Source: Forficula auricularia
Lineage: Eukaryota; Arthropoda; Insecta; Dermaptera; Forficulidae
Direction of reading: 5' to 3'
Assembly (NCBI GenBank): GCA_024734495.1
Contig: JALMQS010000085.1
Coordinates: 26,783,766 to 26,847,765, forward strand
DNA: 64,000 bases
In this document: in pieces, positions 31,601 through 53,239 of the stretch
Layout: each line of letters starts with the position of its first letter
Numbering within the stretch: the first letter of the stretch is position 1
Position numbers and translations under genes: made by a program
Notes under the pieces: generated by a model
Databases searched by the model: none
The model's input: the letters and a program-made list of their open reading frames with translations, nothing else
What the model was told of the DNA's origin: nothing

Positions 31601-31765
31601 AAATAAATACCTTATATCATCTTCCACATGACAATTATCATTAATATTGAAAAAACAGTCATCTGATTGATAATTTAAACGATTTTTGAAATCTCTTAAT
31701 TTGTTAATAATTTCTTCTTGATTATATATAATTTTACTTAAATTCTTCTTTTTGAATCTGGACAT
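13084..31765 (-). CDS. HAUS5: HAUS5/Dgt5-like augmin subunit candidate, seven coding exons, 555 aa
   Basis: Joined exons (minus strand): 31765-31611, 27605-27385, 25426-25242, 20884-20646, 17827-17680, 16798-16622, 13626-13084. All six introns have GT donors and AG acceptors, and the phases (2,1,0,2,0,0) agree, giving 1668 nt ending in a stop. The protein is charged, Lys/Asn-rich and largely helical or coiled-coil, with no membrane segment. The block around residues 52-75 (FCKIETNDFWDQVIKRVHP followed by RNTIKRINYEN) resembles the conserved N-terminal block of HAUS5, where a Trp, a His and a basic KKIRGN-type segment are conserved. The C-terminal exon has WLKRFVKMPLYVSHMDANEI and a final NDWLINGRSLKDY, similar in layout to HAUS5 family C-termini. 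HAUS5 belongs to the eight-subunit augmin complex, which recruits gamma-tubulin to spindle microtubules. The gene structure is well supported; the name is inferred and another coiled-coil spindle or kinetochore protein is possible. Confidence 0.7.
13701..14095 (+). mobile_element. hAT-type MITE, CAAGGGCGGATCC family, copy 1
   Basis: TIRs CAAGGGCGGATCCAGG and CCGGATCCGCCCTTG. Flanked by a perfect 8-bp target duplication CTACTATA (13693-13700 and 14096-14103), the hAT superfamily signature. The interior has G and C runs, CTCGAAAGTGTGTCGCGATC and an ACACACACAC run. Other copies are at 35342-35646 and 53355-53617. It lies in intron 6 of the HAUS5-like gene, 67 bp upstream (in transcript terms) of exon 7. 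Confidence 0.9.
14116..14312. mobile_element. MITE with 30-bp inverted ends
   Basis: AAAATAAATTTGGCGCGGT at 14116 is mirrored by ACCGCGCCAAATTTATTTT ending at 14312, with the adjacent ATGTTCCGGG and CCCGGAACAT also complementary. No target duplication was clear. Confidence 0.75.
14327..14637. mobile_element. foldback element with ~130-bp arms
   Basis: TATATATGTTGCAGTAAAAA near 14328 mirrors TTTTTACTGCAACATATATA near 14620. Arms continue with GGGTTCTTACTAGTTAAAAC and its complement. The spacer near 14480 contains a C-poor TTTTGACCTTTC-type pair that is also inverted, so the whole element folds. Confidence 0.75.
14640..15300. other. intronic stretch without recognised genes
   Basis: No ORF or clear repeat structure was recognised. 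It may contain the far 3' flank of the minus-strand non-LTR element that follows. Confidence 0.4.
15310..16333 (-). pseudogene. CR1/jockey-like non-LTR reverse transcriptase fragment
   Basis: Read on the minus strand: AGVPQGSVISSTLFLIYIND, then the RT active-site box YVDD (codons at 16218-16229), then LGVSVASDLSWNEHISSVAK, KAQIRPCLEYGSHLWRGASK, AHRRDVSALSLFYRYYHGRC and, in another frame after about 15600, SRNWNSLPASIFPSTYNLQT and FKTGVHRHLRLHP. This is the palm/thumb and C-terminal part of a CR1-, Rex- or jockey-type RT. The 5' part (endonuclease and fingers) is absent, as is usual for 5'-truncated LINE insertions, and a frameshift breaks the end. It lies in the same orientation as its host gene. 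Confidence 0.85.
16622..16798 (-). CDS. HAUS5: HAUS5-like exon 6 (aa 317-375)
   Basis: Acceptor TTTTTTTTCAG precedes AATTGCTCGTC. Encodes NCSSIKKKLKNYLSVQKEI, a coiled coil, ending NFNNSA. Donor TCTGCG|GTAATA, phase 0. Confidence 0.7.
16950..17662 (+). repeat. RG1-related repeat, diverged copy D
   Basis: Starts AACTGAGAAGCCCGCCTTTGGCGGGCG, a variant of the RG1 head. It then has a C-rich tract, the GCATTTCTAG...TTATGTATACAAA module near 17060, several AAATCTCCCATTTTT-type blocks, and a tail with GATAGATGAATGAATG repeats. It ends close to exon 5. Confidence 0.6.
17680..17827 (-). CDS. HAUS5: HAUS5-like exon 5 (aa 267-316)
   Basis: Acceptor TTTTTTTTAG precedes TCCCAAACTATCC. Encodes PKLSAYWLDMKEDWSKIATI through PIERLIDKQ. 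Donor AAACAG|GTAGGT, a strong consensus. The donor side lies close to a diverged RG1 copy ending near 17662. Confidence 0.7.
18193..19224. mobile_element. element bounded by ACCGACTTCAAAAA ends, containing a 155-bp-arm foldback
   Basis: Outer ends AAAACCGACTTCAAAAA (18194) and TTTTTTGAAGTCGGTT (19210) are inverted. Inside, 18195-18350 is mirrored by 18427-18590 (GTCGTTTAGTTG, ATAAGATAATTATTTTATAC). The right part has repeated AATCGGTTCA segments. The GAAGTCGGTT terminus plus AGGAGGAGGTTCTCAATTCG is a very common arthropod repeat end. No coding remnant was seen. Confidence 0.65.
19278..20331 (+). mobile_element. hAT-like non-autonomous element with 8-bp TSD
   Basis: TIRs TAGGGCTCGGATTT and AAATCCGAGCCCTA; flanks GTTATTTC (19270-19277) and ATTATTTC (20332-20339) are an 8-bp duplication with one change. 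The interior is built of short AGTGCCTATTTT-type repeats at both ends. An M3 MITE is nested at 19774-20144. The empty insertion site survives nearby in the inverted arm at about 20478-20495. Confidence 0.8.
19774..20144. mobile_element. M3 MITE, copy 1, TA-flanked
   Basis: CAGGGTGGGGCATAAAGATC and its near reverse complement GATCTTTATGCCCCACCTTG form TIRs of about 35 bp, with TA on both sides as for Tc1/mariner. The interior carries two copies, in opposite directions, of the TTTTTGCATTTCTAGCC / TGTATACAAAATT module. Copy 2 is at 45397-45815. Confidence 0.8.
20511..20550 (+). ncRNA. hammerhead-like motif, ACTATAGT type
   Basis: CTGATGA (20514-20520), one extra T, a helix II formed by AAGGT and ACCTT, then GAAAC and TATAGTC. 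The ACTATAGT palindrome can form helix III or pair between two copies. Helix I is weak. Same family as the motifs at 36193-36233, 36826-36873 and 53005-53043. Confidence 0.5.
20646..20884 (-). CDS. HAUS5: HAUS5-like exon 4 (aa 188-266)
   Basis: Acceptor TTTTTTCAG precedes GATAAATTGCAGC. Encodes DKLQHLKDRLDEFYTSQ through IIKYLNQLKDIIEGDIANI. Donor CTTTAG|GTAAAT, phase 2. Confidence 0.7.
20950..21345. mobile_element. hAT-type MITE with perfect 8-bp TSD
   Basis: Ends CAGAGGTTCCCAGACT and AGTTTGGGAACCCCTA are imperfect TIRs. GTTTATAG occurs on both sides (20942-20949 and 21346-21353). The left end is GC-rich (GTGCGCCGCGGCGC), the interior AT-rich. It sits in intron 3 of the HAUS5-like gene, only about 66 bp upstream of exon 4. 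Confidence 0.85.
21522..21566 (-). ncRNA. hammerhead-like motif in the left arm
   Basis: Minus strand: helix I GCCA paired with TGGC, core CTGAAGA, one extra A, helix II GTTG/CAAC, then GAAAC. The bases at the expected cleavage site (GATT) are non-standard. Confidence 0.45.
21843..21886 (+). ncRNA. hammerhead-like motif in the right arm
   Basis: Helix I GCCA paired with TGGC, core CTGAAGA, one extra A, helix II GTTGC/GCAAC (5 bp), then GAAAAGTT. GAAAC has changed to GAAAA. Relative to the left-arm copy, helix II differs but is still fully paired. Confidence 0.5.
22326..23047 (+). mobile_element. M1 element, copy 2
   Basis: Same ends as 8830-9892 (TAAGCTGACGTG and CCCTGTATGGTAAAGTA) and the same 3' block (GCACAGACTAACTAACT, ATGCCATGGATTCGCTC). 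It has two rather than five minisatellite units and a longer C run near 22536-22553. Confidence 0.8.
23333..25148. mobile_element. FB1 foldback transposon, copy 2, with nested FB2
   Basis: TIRs CCGGGTGAGTTTTTT and AAAAAACTTACCCGG with TA on each side. The minus-strand interior 23707-23952 gives MNAERFFPDRNTPSKSFILS followed by a Lys-rich segment (DUF4817-like remnant). A second partial copy of the same piece lies in plus orientation near 24370-24440, so the interior has been rearranged. FB2 is nested at 24750-25016. Confidence 0.75.
24750..25016. mobile_element. FB2 foldback, copy nested in FB1
   Basis: ACTTGAGTAAGATACGAGG and GTAGGTTTCACA at the left are the exact inverse of the right end. 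The ATTTCGGGGGTTAGCCC and CATCATCAGGAGT block follows the left arm, as in the other FB2 members. Confidence 0.7.
25242..25426 (-). CDS. HAUS5: HAUS5-like exon 3 (aa 126-187)
   Basis: Acceptor ATATTTTTAG precedes ATAAGAAAAAT. Encodes a helical segment (KKNKLEDDNEFQND, then KENANILTKIYSEP-like residues). The donor is ATTTCG|GTATTT, phase 0. Confidence 0.65.
25500..26060. other. intronic region, no gene recognised
   Basis: AT-rich with a short direct duplication of ATGCTTTAAATAAAAT (about 25888 and 25916). No transposon ends were recognised. It is the left flank of the promoter-like block at 26071. Confidence 0.4.
26071..26239. promoter_or_regulatory. divergent TATA/initiator pair
   Basis: Plus strand: TATAAAAG at 26202-26209 and an arthropod initiator TCAGTT at 26234-26239. 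Minus strand: TATAAA with first T at 26106 and TCAGTT at 26076-26071. TATA-to-initiator spacing is 34 and 32 nt. Between the TATA boxes are several ATTGG (CCAAT-type) motifs at 26120-26150. The layout resembles compact two-way promoters such as those between histone genes or in some mobile elements. No known gene follows on either side. Confidence 0.4.
26290..26421 (+). CDS. small ORF (43 aa) downstream of the TATA/initiator
   Basis: The first ATG after the plus-strand initiator (54 nt downstream) opens MNLYFRKAFYIARSRELNPT and ends with KIEIKQNYYI. It is too short for homology by eye. It could be a real micropeptide, the first exon of something spliced, or chance. The product is unknown. Confidence 0.2.
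   Translation: MNLYFRKAFYIARSRELNPTVFYIGGPERNSFLKIEIKQNYYI
26442..26481 (+). repeat. RG1 5'-end fragment
   Basis: ACTTGCTGCAAGGCCCGCC followed by TTCGGCGGCCCC, then unrelated sequence. A second example of a copy that keeps only the RG1 head. Confidence 0.55.
26904..27161. mobile_element. M5 MITE with 18-bp TIRs
   Basis: AATAGGGACCGTGCGTCA and the complement TAACGCACGGTCCCTATT. The interior contains GGACGTTTAAATAAATC-type sequence that reappears inverted at 43795-43935. Confidence 0.7.
27385..27605 (-). CDS. HAUS5: HAUS5-like exon 2 (aa 52-125)
   Basis: Acceptor TTTTTTAG precedes CTTTTGTAAAATTG. Encodes FCKIETNDFWDQVIKRVHP and a following coiled coil. The donor used is ATAG|GTTCGT. This is weak, but it is the only nearby donor whose phase (1) matches the next acceptor. 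Confidence 0.7.
27795..28321 (-). repeat. RG1 dispersed repeat, copy G
   Basis: Minus-strand copy: the TATATATAAAATTAAGG end is at 27805 and the ACTAGCTGCAAGGCCCGC head at 28321. The CAGACAGACAGGC stretch and AACAAAAGTTGTCAG block are present; the GCATTTCTAG module is missing. It lies within intron 1 of the HAUS5-like gene. Confidence 0.75.
28745..29470 (+). pseudogene. mariner transposase relic, frameshifted
   Basis: Pieces in shifting frames: LGVTQSTISMGLRAMGK (HTH part), KWVPHELNDRQMERH, IVTGDEKWIYYENPNR (first catalytic Asp region), LCVWWDQQGVVYYELLKPGE, LHRALSEKRPDYQQKND, then FLHVNAPSQT (normally DNARPH-type; the Asp is lost), AYSPDLAPSD (third Asp present). The N-terminus is missing and several stops occur. 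Confidence 0.85.
29478..29672 (+). repeat. repeat tail with ATC microsatellite
   Basis: CATCATCATCATCATCAGCC, then CCACTGCTGAATATAGGCC, ending in ACTCGAACCCGGGACTCCTG. The block after the ATC repeat is a widespread arthropod non-LTR/SINE 3' sequence, here joined directly to the mariner relic. Confidence 0.55.
29943..29983 (-). ncRNA. hammerhead-like motif, decayed partner
   Basis: Minus strand: AAAACC and GGTTTT (helix I) are intact, but the core is CTGAAAA and GAAAC has become GAAGC. Helix II is lost. It is the mutated inverse copy of the motif at 30939. Confidence 0.4.
30095..30895 (-). pseudogene. non-LTR retrotransposon RNase H / C-terminal relic
   Basis: Minus-strand frames give TKVVFDSQAAIRNLS, then HVILQWIPSHVGIRGNERA, then AKEGTTLPQPV, and finally TTGQDYLALHLHCIGVFPS. 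These are RNase H domain landmarks (DSQAAI, SHVGIRGNE) and the tail typical of I, R1 or CR1 group elements. At least four frameshifts occur. G+C is higher than the surroundings, consistent with a fairly recent arrival. Confidence 0.8.
30939..30982 (+). ncRNA. hammerhead-like motif, best formed copy
   Basis: Helix I AAAACC (30939-30944) pairs with GGTTTT (30977-30982). Core CTGAAGA (30945-30951, fitting CUGANGA), one unpaired A, helix II GGAGG (30953-30957) with CCTCC (30964-30968), GAAA (30969-30972), then CGTC with expected cleavage after 30976. The ACGT is a minimal helix III, as described for Penelope-like hammerheads. The extra A after the core differs from the textbook form. Confidence 0.65.
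31092..31357. mobile_element. TA-flanked MITE, TGTGCCCATAATTAT ends
   Basis: TGTGCCCATAATTATGAAAG and the inverse ending ATAATTATGGGCACA form TIRs of about 28 bp with TA on both sides. The interior has a 22-bp direct duplication containing TGGATTTCTATTTGTC (31221 and 31245). Confidence 0.75.
31611..31765 (-). CDS. HAUS5: HAUS5-like exon 1 (aa 1-51)
   Basis: The first in-frame ATG is at 31765 (MSRFKKKNLSKII). The exon ends GATGATATAAG followed by GTATTTATT and leaves phase 2. It is 782 bp from the divergent TMEM184C start codon. Confidence 0.7.
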
Positions 31766-32547
31766 ATTTAGAATGTCTTTTTTTAACTTAAAAAAGTAAA
31801 AAAAATTAATAAACAATGAATATTAATTGACTGAAGAATGAAACTGCAAATGTCAAAAATATGACGTACCGGTATCCAAGAGAATTGGCGGCATTAGAGC
31901 CAAGTTGCTCTGATTGGCTCGTCTTGAGTGCATTTTTAGTTTGCATTCTTCTGATTGGCTCGTTTAAGGTGCATTTTAATATGTGTTAGAATTCAAATAG
32001 GCCCGTACTTTATTCTATTTATATAAGTGAAAGTAAAAATAAAAGAATATTAATATAGATTTTTATTTTTTCAAAAATATTTTACATCAATTTAAAATTA
32101 CCATAGTTTTAATTAATTTAAATATTGATGATATTATTTTAATATTACTTTTTTTCTTTAAATTTCCCTCGCTGTCATTTATGTGGTGTCAAAAATTTAT
32201 TTTTTTATAAAAGTCTATTTATTTATTTTTATTTTATTAAAATACTTTTATTAAAAATAGAAAGTTTTTTTCTTAATTAATCCCATTTCTATTTCTTTTT
32301 TTTATTATTTTCCTATTTTCCTTGTTATTACTCACGGTCAGATGTTTAATGTATACAAATAGTGAATCTTGTCAAGTTCAAAATACAAAGATTTTTAACT
32401 ATCTTATCAAATTATTTATATATACTTATTTATTTATTACTTGACGTTTTTGTTGTTAGTATAACAAATCAATATTTATTTATTATTTGCTCGTTTCTTT
32501 TTTTTTTTTTTATTTTAAATATAATTTAATGTTGTTGTAATACAATA
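31766..32547. promoter_or_regulatory. two-way promoter region between HAUS5-like gene and TMEM184C
   Basis: This 782-bp AT-rich interval separates the start codons of two divergent genes and must contain both 5' UTRs and at least one promoter. It has a pair of TCTGATTGGCTCGT sequences near 31907 and 31950 (CCAAT-type on the minus strand), which are the clearest regulatory candidates. No TATA box at an obvious place and no transposon ends were seen. Confidence 0.5.
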
Positions 32548-47372
<14,825 letters not shown>

Positions 47373-47429
47373 ATATATATGGTATATATATATTATATAT
47401 TTTCCATTTTTAAAATATGATAACTTAAA

Positions 47430-47447
47430 AATAAATATATAAATAAA
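47430..47447 (+). terminator. TMEM184C polyadenylation signals
   Basis: Two AATAAA hexamers (47430-47435 and 47442-47447) lie about 58 and 70 nt beyond the stop codon in an AT-rich 3' UTR. Confidence 0.6.
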
Positions 47448-47625
47448 CATTAAACCCACTCAAAATCATTTCAAATTGTATTCCAAAAATAATTATTTAT
47501 GAGTTTATATTCAATTAATTCAAAAAAAACAACTATCATATCAACTAATGGAATAAAGATCCTCTTACATATTAATTATAGGTATGCCTATATACCTAGC
47601 TAGTGTTTTGTTTTTGTCATATGAT

Positions 47626-48928
47626 AGACTCCACGGAAGAACGGGTTAAGTCACATTTTTCAGGAGAGCAAATTTAAATTTATAATAGTATAATATTTAT
47701 TTATTATTTTTTCTTAATCGCATTGCACAGTTGTGGAACGCTTTTGGCACTCCCAACACTCTGGCCTCGGCTCTGGAGTCCTATTGGCGCCCATATATAA
47801 AATGTACTTCTTACTAAGTAACTAGTTTCTCGAAAACGGCTCTAACGATTTCGCTAAAAATTGGTGTACTTATCAAGTTGTGTATTGATTTTAATCCGAT
47901 TGAAATAAAGGAAGGGGGTTTAAATTAGTCATGTCGCAAAATAAATATTTTAACCGTTCATATCTCGTCTTCGGAAAGTCGAAGAGCCTTGAAATTTGAA
48001 ACTTAAGCCATCTAGAGGCTACAAGAAGTACAAGAAGATTTTGGCTAAAATAGAAGTACCGGAAGTTGATGTTTACGTACGTAAGAATGTACCCCCTGCG
48101 TTTCGCAACTATAAATCTCAGAGCTACGAAATTCGAAACTTAAGCCCGACATAACCTAGAAGGGGTACAGCAAGCCTAGCTTTAATTGATTAATAGTATA
48201 AGTTTAAATTTATGTGGATTGCTGGGCTGGCCTTCCTCGACAAATGACCTTTCTGCGGTGGCCAGCCCATTTTAAACGAATTTTTATTTTTCAACATTTA
48301 ATGTTAACTTTTATTTATATTTTTTGGGTTTTTTTGTTTATGGTATTATAATATTTATTTATTATTTTTTCTTAATCGCATTGCACAGTTGTGGGGCGCT
48401 TTTGGCGCTCCCAACACTCTGGCCTCGGTTCTGGTGTTCTACTGGCGCCCATGTATATATACATGTACTTCTTACTAATAGCCGCAACATCTGGCGTAAT
48501 TGTTGGACGGCTGATGAGGGTTGCAACCTAAATTGTAAATATATCTGTTTTCTTTCTGTAAAGGGCTCCCCCCCCCCCCCCTCTGCCTGGCGCAATAAAA
48601 GTCATTGAAATCGGAACACCGTAAGTTGACAATCACATGAAAGATTTTTCGTTTTTTTTTTTTGATTTTCTCAAAAACGGCACTAACGATTTTGTTTAAA
48701 ATTGGTGTACTTATCAAGTATCATTAAAAAAAAAACAACTAAAGTTAAGTTATGAAAAAAAGGCAAGGACTTGGAACGTTCTTAACGTTACCAGTTAAAA
48801 TAAAAACCAATGTATTTCGGTGACTTGTCGAGTTATTTGAAAGTAATTTCAACTGGCCTATAGTGACGATGGCTGGCTACCAGAAAGCGTCATAAAAATG
48901 GACATAACCCGTTTTTTCCATGGAGTCT
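47626..48928. mobile_element. TIR element, AGACTCCA ends, ~8-bp TSD
   Basis: AGACTCCACGGAAGAACGGG and the inverse ending CCGTTTTTTCCATGGAGTCT. Flanks TCATATGA (47617-47624) and TCATATAA (48929-48936) differ at one position, hAT-like. Internally, a block with GCATTGCACAGTTGTGG, CTCCCAACACTCTGGCCTCG and TACTTCTTACTAA is present twice (47690-47820 and 48350-48478), each followed by CTAACGATTT...TTGGTGTACTTATCAAGT. Confidence 0.7.
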
Positions 48929-49334
48929 TCATATAAGAAATATACAATGGTAAAATTTTCTCTATTAATTTTAAAACAAGAGTGTAAAAACGAAATATGT
49001 TCCGAATTTAAAACTGTATCAAATTTATTGTTTATTTCCTGTGGAAATATTATGAAAAGATAGAAACATGTTAAAAATTATACAGTTAATAGATATTTTT
49101 CTAAACAATATAATGTTTTTTAGTATAAACAAGATGAATGTAGAGACATTAAATTATACTTAGACCAATGCTTCCCAAATTTTTGGATTTGTAGAAGAGA
49201 TCCAATAAAATGACAAGCTAGATCGATCGATTTCATTTTATGCCCGTATCTGAATTAAAAAATGTATAAAAAACAATATTATTATTTTAAAAAATGGGAT
49301 TTTTGAAGAATGTAATCAGAGAGTGACTGAGTCT

Positions 49335-49545
49335 CGGCAGATATTTGCAGTCGCCTCCTCTTGGAAAGCAATGGCAATCTACCAAGAGTATAATTGCCTA
49401 GTAACCTCTCCAACTAGCCGTTCGGAACCGGCGTTAAAAAGTAGGTCCCGTATATCTGTGTAAAACAACTAAACACACTCAGCACAGGTATATGTGGAGA
49501 GGAGCCAAAACATCAGGGAGACCTGATATGGCACTTAAAAGAATA
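49335..49545 (+). repeat. SINE-like repeat, copy 1 (5' truncated)
   Basis: GATATTTGCAGTCGCCTCC, CTACCAAGAGTATAATTGCC, ACCGGCGTTAAAAAGTAGG, AGGGAGACCTGATATGGCAC then an A-rich end. It lacks the tRNA-like head seen in copy 2. Confidence 0.7.
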
Positions 49546-49735
49546 ATCAGAGAGTATAATGTAATAATTATTACGCAACAACAATCAAGTGCTCTCTGTA
49601 GGACTGGAATTTTATCAATAATTAGAAATTGTTTGGCTGCTGTAGATGGCAATTCAATTTGAATGATATTTTTAGTGTTTCTTGTTTTTTTGAGTTTTCC
49701 TTTTATTTTTAATGTTTAGTTAATAGTTATGAGGC

Positions 49736-50020
49736 GACTGTGTGTCAGTGGCTAGAGTGTCGGGTCGCTGAATCGAACTACGCTGGTTCGAGACTGAGTT
49801 CATATCCGATAGATATTTGCAGTCGCCTCCTCTTGGAAAGCAGTGGCAACCTACCAAGAGTATAATTGCCTAGTAACCTCTCCAAACTAGCCGTTCAGAA
49901 CCGGCGTTAAAAAGTAGGTCCCGTATATCTGTGTAAACAGCTAAACACACTCAGCACAGGTATATGTGGAGAGGAGCCAAAACGTCAGGGAGACCTGATA
50001 TGGCACTTAAAGAAGAAGTT
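49736..50020 (+). repeat. SINE-like repeat, copy 2 with tRNA-like head
   Basis: The head GTGTCAGTGGCTAGAGTG and GCTGGTTCGAGACTGAG look like pol III A and B boxes. The body is the same as 49335-49545, with GCACTTAAAGAAGAAG at the end. Confidence 0.7.
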
Positions 50021-50382
50021 AATAGTTAATTAATAAAGATATCGTTGAAATTATGAAGCTACCAATTTATAAAGAATATTTAATTGAATCTCATTTTTGA
50101 GTTTTTGCTCTTTTTCTATATTTAAATAATATTTCAACACGAACTATCTTTTGTATTTATTTACACTTTTCAAAATCTATCGCTAAATGAAAATTATACC
50201 ATTATAATCGTATAAGATAACCGGCACAAAATTCGATCTATTTACAATTTTCTACATTTATTTTAATTGAGATACAACGTCAAAAATGTTAAAATTATTC
50301 AACGCTCTAATTTGACATTTGTTTATATTAATTGTTGATTAAAAAGAGCATTTAATAATGTGTTTAGGGTTACTATAGGCAT

Positions 50383-50718
50383 ACCATAGAGTAATATAGA
50401 GTGGAAGGCTATCGTATATCGAAAAAGCGCTCTCTAGCGACTGCAGGACGAAAACTCTTAGTTCTTAAGAGCTATCCAAAGAACATTTAAAGCCTTTGTC
50501 ATAGATAAAAGATACATACCCTTTATGTTATATATATACCTATATATAAGCGCATTTTTTACTCTTGATAATGTCCCCAAAATTTGCCCCGAAGAGAGCG
50601 GTTTCCGCCATTTTATTGCCCAATGGTTTCGCCCTTGTCTCGCCAGAGAGCTCTGTAACTCGAATACGCTAAAATACATTGGCTCATTATGGAGCCTTCC
50701 ACTCTATATTACTCTATG
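50383..50718. mobile_element. MITE with perfect 26-bp TIR and 10-bp duplication (MULE-like)
   Basis: CATAGAGTAATATAGAGTGG plus AAGGCT at the left is exactly mirrored at the right. CTATAGGCAT is found on both sides (50373-50382 and 50719-50728). A 9-10 bp duplication suggests the Mutator group. Confidence 0.75.
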
Positions 50719-51415
50719 CTATAGGCATGCTTGAACAGTTGTGTGTCAAATGAAAATAAGTTTTTTTGAAAATCCTATATGGATCGAATTATACATATTA
50801 TACCATCTGCCAAATATCTGCTTAATATAATTATATAAGAATTGAAAATTTTTATTATTTTATTTTATTTATTTATTTTTATTTTATAACAATTTTAATA
50901 AGAAATATAAATATGTATATATAACTTATATAGTCATAAATAGCATATATCTATTTTTTGTATTATACTGTGATAGCTTATTATTAGTATCAATTAACAT
51001 AAAGAAACAAAAATAACAATTTCTTTTAATGTGTAAATTAAAACTTTTTGTCATAAATACACACCATAATTTTTATTTCCAATGTTTTTTATTTTAATAA
51101 CATACAACGTATATAAAGTGAGAATTTAGTATATTTACCTCAGAAATTTTTCATTGGAAGTATATGGGAAACATATTTTCAAAGAGTAATCAATACATTT
51201 CGAGCAAGCCGTGAAATTCCTTGTTAATGTTTACATTATATTTGTTTCTATTAATTCCTGGAATTGATGAAAAATAGTAATGTCATCGAGAATAAGTAAA
51301 TGAATGAAAAGTAAAAATCGGCTTAAGTAGTAGAATTAAGTAGGTATAAATTCGATTACTAGAAAAAGTCTCTGTTATTAATATTATTTATTATCAGTTT
51401 TCCGTTCTGGATTAA

Positions 51416-51865
51416 GGTAGTTTTTCCGCCAAATAGGTTTTCTTACGATTTTTTTGAAATTTAGACAAATTATTATTTAAATACTTCTCCATCGATTGGT
51501 GGCAAAACGAAATTTATGAACAATATAATTCCGGAGATATTAAATTCCAAAGATAGAGTTTTTCAGACTCTAATACATTGCACTATACGGGATATCGGAA
51601 AATTTACATACATATTTAATTATAATTAAGAAACCCTTCTTACCATTTTTATAAAAAAACTAAACCAACATTAAACAATAACCAATACATATTTTAAGAC
51701 AATTTTGATTCATAGTTACAACACAGTTTCTGAGATAAAGAATAAATAATGAAAAATGTGCAAAAAAAATGTACACTAAAAACAATTTGGCAACAGCGCA
51801 TTTATTTAACCAGCGAAAGATGTATAAAACGATTATTATAGAAATTTTTTAACTTTTAAAATGTA
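51416..51865 (+). mobile_element. TTAA-flanked element, copy 3 (left part)
   Basis: TTAA at 51412-51415, then GGTAGTTTTTCCGCC and the family interior (CGATTGGTGGCAAAACGAAA). No right end was found; it is cut by an E-family element. Confidence 0.7.
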
Positions 51866-51879
51866 TTTTATCTGTCATA

Positions 51880-52695
51880 CTATATATAATAGCCTAGATT
51901 AATTTGCAGCAACGCTCAGAGAATGCTGCCGACAGGGAGCGCTGATGCCTTCGGTATATTTGAAGCAAATTTGAAATATAATTGTAATTTGAACTCGAAT
52001 TTCGAAATGAAAGACTCAATTGATTTTAAATTAAGAAACATTAAATATATTGATAATTATTCCCCCCCCCCCCCACTCACCGCTCAAAAATTAAATATTC
52101 AATTCTCTTTTCTTTGCGTACAGAAAAAGAAATTAATCATATCTTATTTGATTTATATTTTATATATTTAATAATTTGCGACTTTTTTATAATTTTTTAA
52201 AAATCTAAATTTTGTTATTCTTATTTTTTGATTTTTACAAAATTGAACGACTTAAGACACGCATGCCCATATGAGTTTCTCATGGCAATACTGGAGGGAG
52301 CAGCCTGTCATACAAACAACACCTGATTGATCTCTTTTAAATGTTTGGAGCCTTATATCGATTATCGATCCCAAATTTAAAAAAAAATGATATAATATAA
52401 TTCTCCTCCTCACACAATCCCACTTATTTAAATAAATCTACATATTTCCACACAAAAAATATCACAATGCTGTAGATTATAGAAAAAAAAATACTTCCAG
52501 ATTGATATCTAGAGCCTCATTTCTGTAGCTGTGTCAGGACGAAAATGAGGCGAATCTTTTAAGAGACTATGTATTTTCGGGAGTTTACAGGTATACATTT
52601 GGAGTGAGGTTTTTTAAGAGGAATAACATTTTTGGACTGAGACGCTGCCCGCCAGGGCACTAGCCCGGAGGGCCGAGCTTCGAGGGCGTGCCGAA
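51880..52695 (-). mobile_element. E-family element, inverted copy
   Basis: CTAGATTAATTTGCAGCAAC at the left and GAGGGCCGAGCTTCGAGG at the right correspond to the two ends of 46397-46965 in reverse. TTACAGGTATACATTTGGAG is shared as well. Confidence 0.55.
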
Positions 52696-53004
52696 TAATA
52701 TTGTTCTGTTTCATGCAAAGCGGTTATAAATTATTTACAAACAATTTAAGGCTAAAATATATAACAAAATAAATAAAGAAATTAGAAGAACAAGAAACAC
52801 AAAAATAATAAATATAAAATGTGAATAATAGGAATAACAGAAAACGACACTTGAATTAGAACACTGGGAGAACACAATAAAAATGAACACTTCAAGATAA
52901 CTTAAATTAAAAGTTTTTTTGCCGAGGGCTAGCAGAATTTTTATATATTGAAGGAGACAATAAAAGAGTGTGTCTTTTGCTGGGATTATAAATTTTATTT
53001 ATAA

Positions 53005-53043
53005 CGAGACTATAGTTTCGAGAGCTTTGCCCTCTTCATCGGT
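53005..53043 (-). ncRNA. hammerhead-like motif, ACTATAGT type
   Basis: Minus strand: CCGATGA in place of CTGATGA, AGAG and CTCT as helix II, GAAAC, TATAGTC. One core mutation. Confidence 0.4.
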
Positions 53044-53239
53044 TTATTACAATTGATTCTCAGGAAATAATTAATGTCTCTCCATTCATACATAGAAGAT
53101 ATATAAAGTTAAGCGTTACGAAACTATAAACTATAATCTCAAATAAATGACATAACAGTCATGTCTGTACCAACAGGTCATTCAATAAGTCCGTAGGATA
53201 AGTAAGAAAAAAACAAAATTTTGACAAAACTCGATTTTA

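Noticed and set aside
31568..31816. Extending the HAUS5-like exon 1 to 31816
   Set aside because: No ATG is present there; the first in-frame ATG is at 31765.
48324..48717. Small ORFs at 48.3-48.7 kb
   Set aside because: They fall in the duplicated block inside a TIR element and show no domain.
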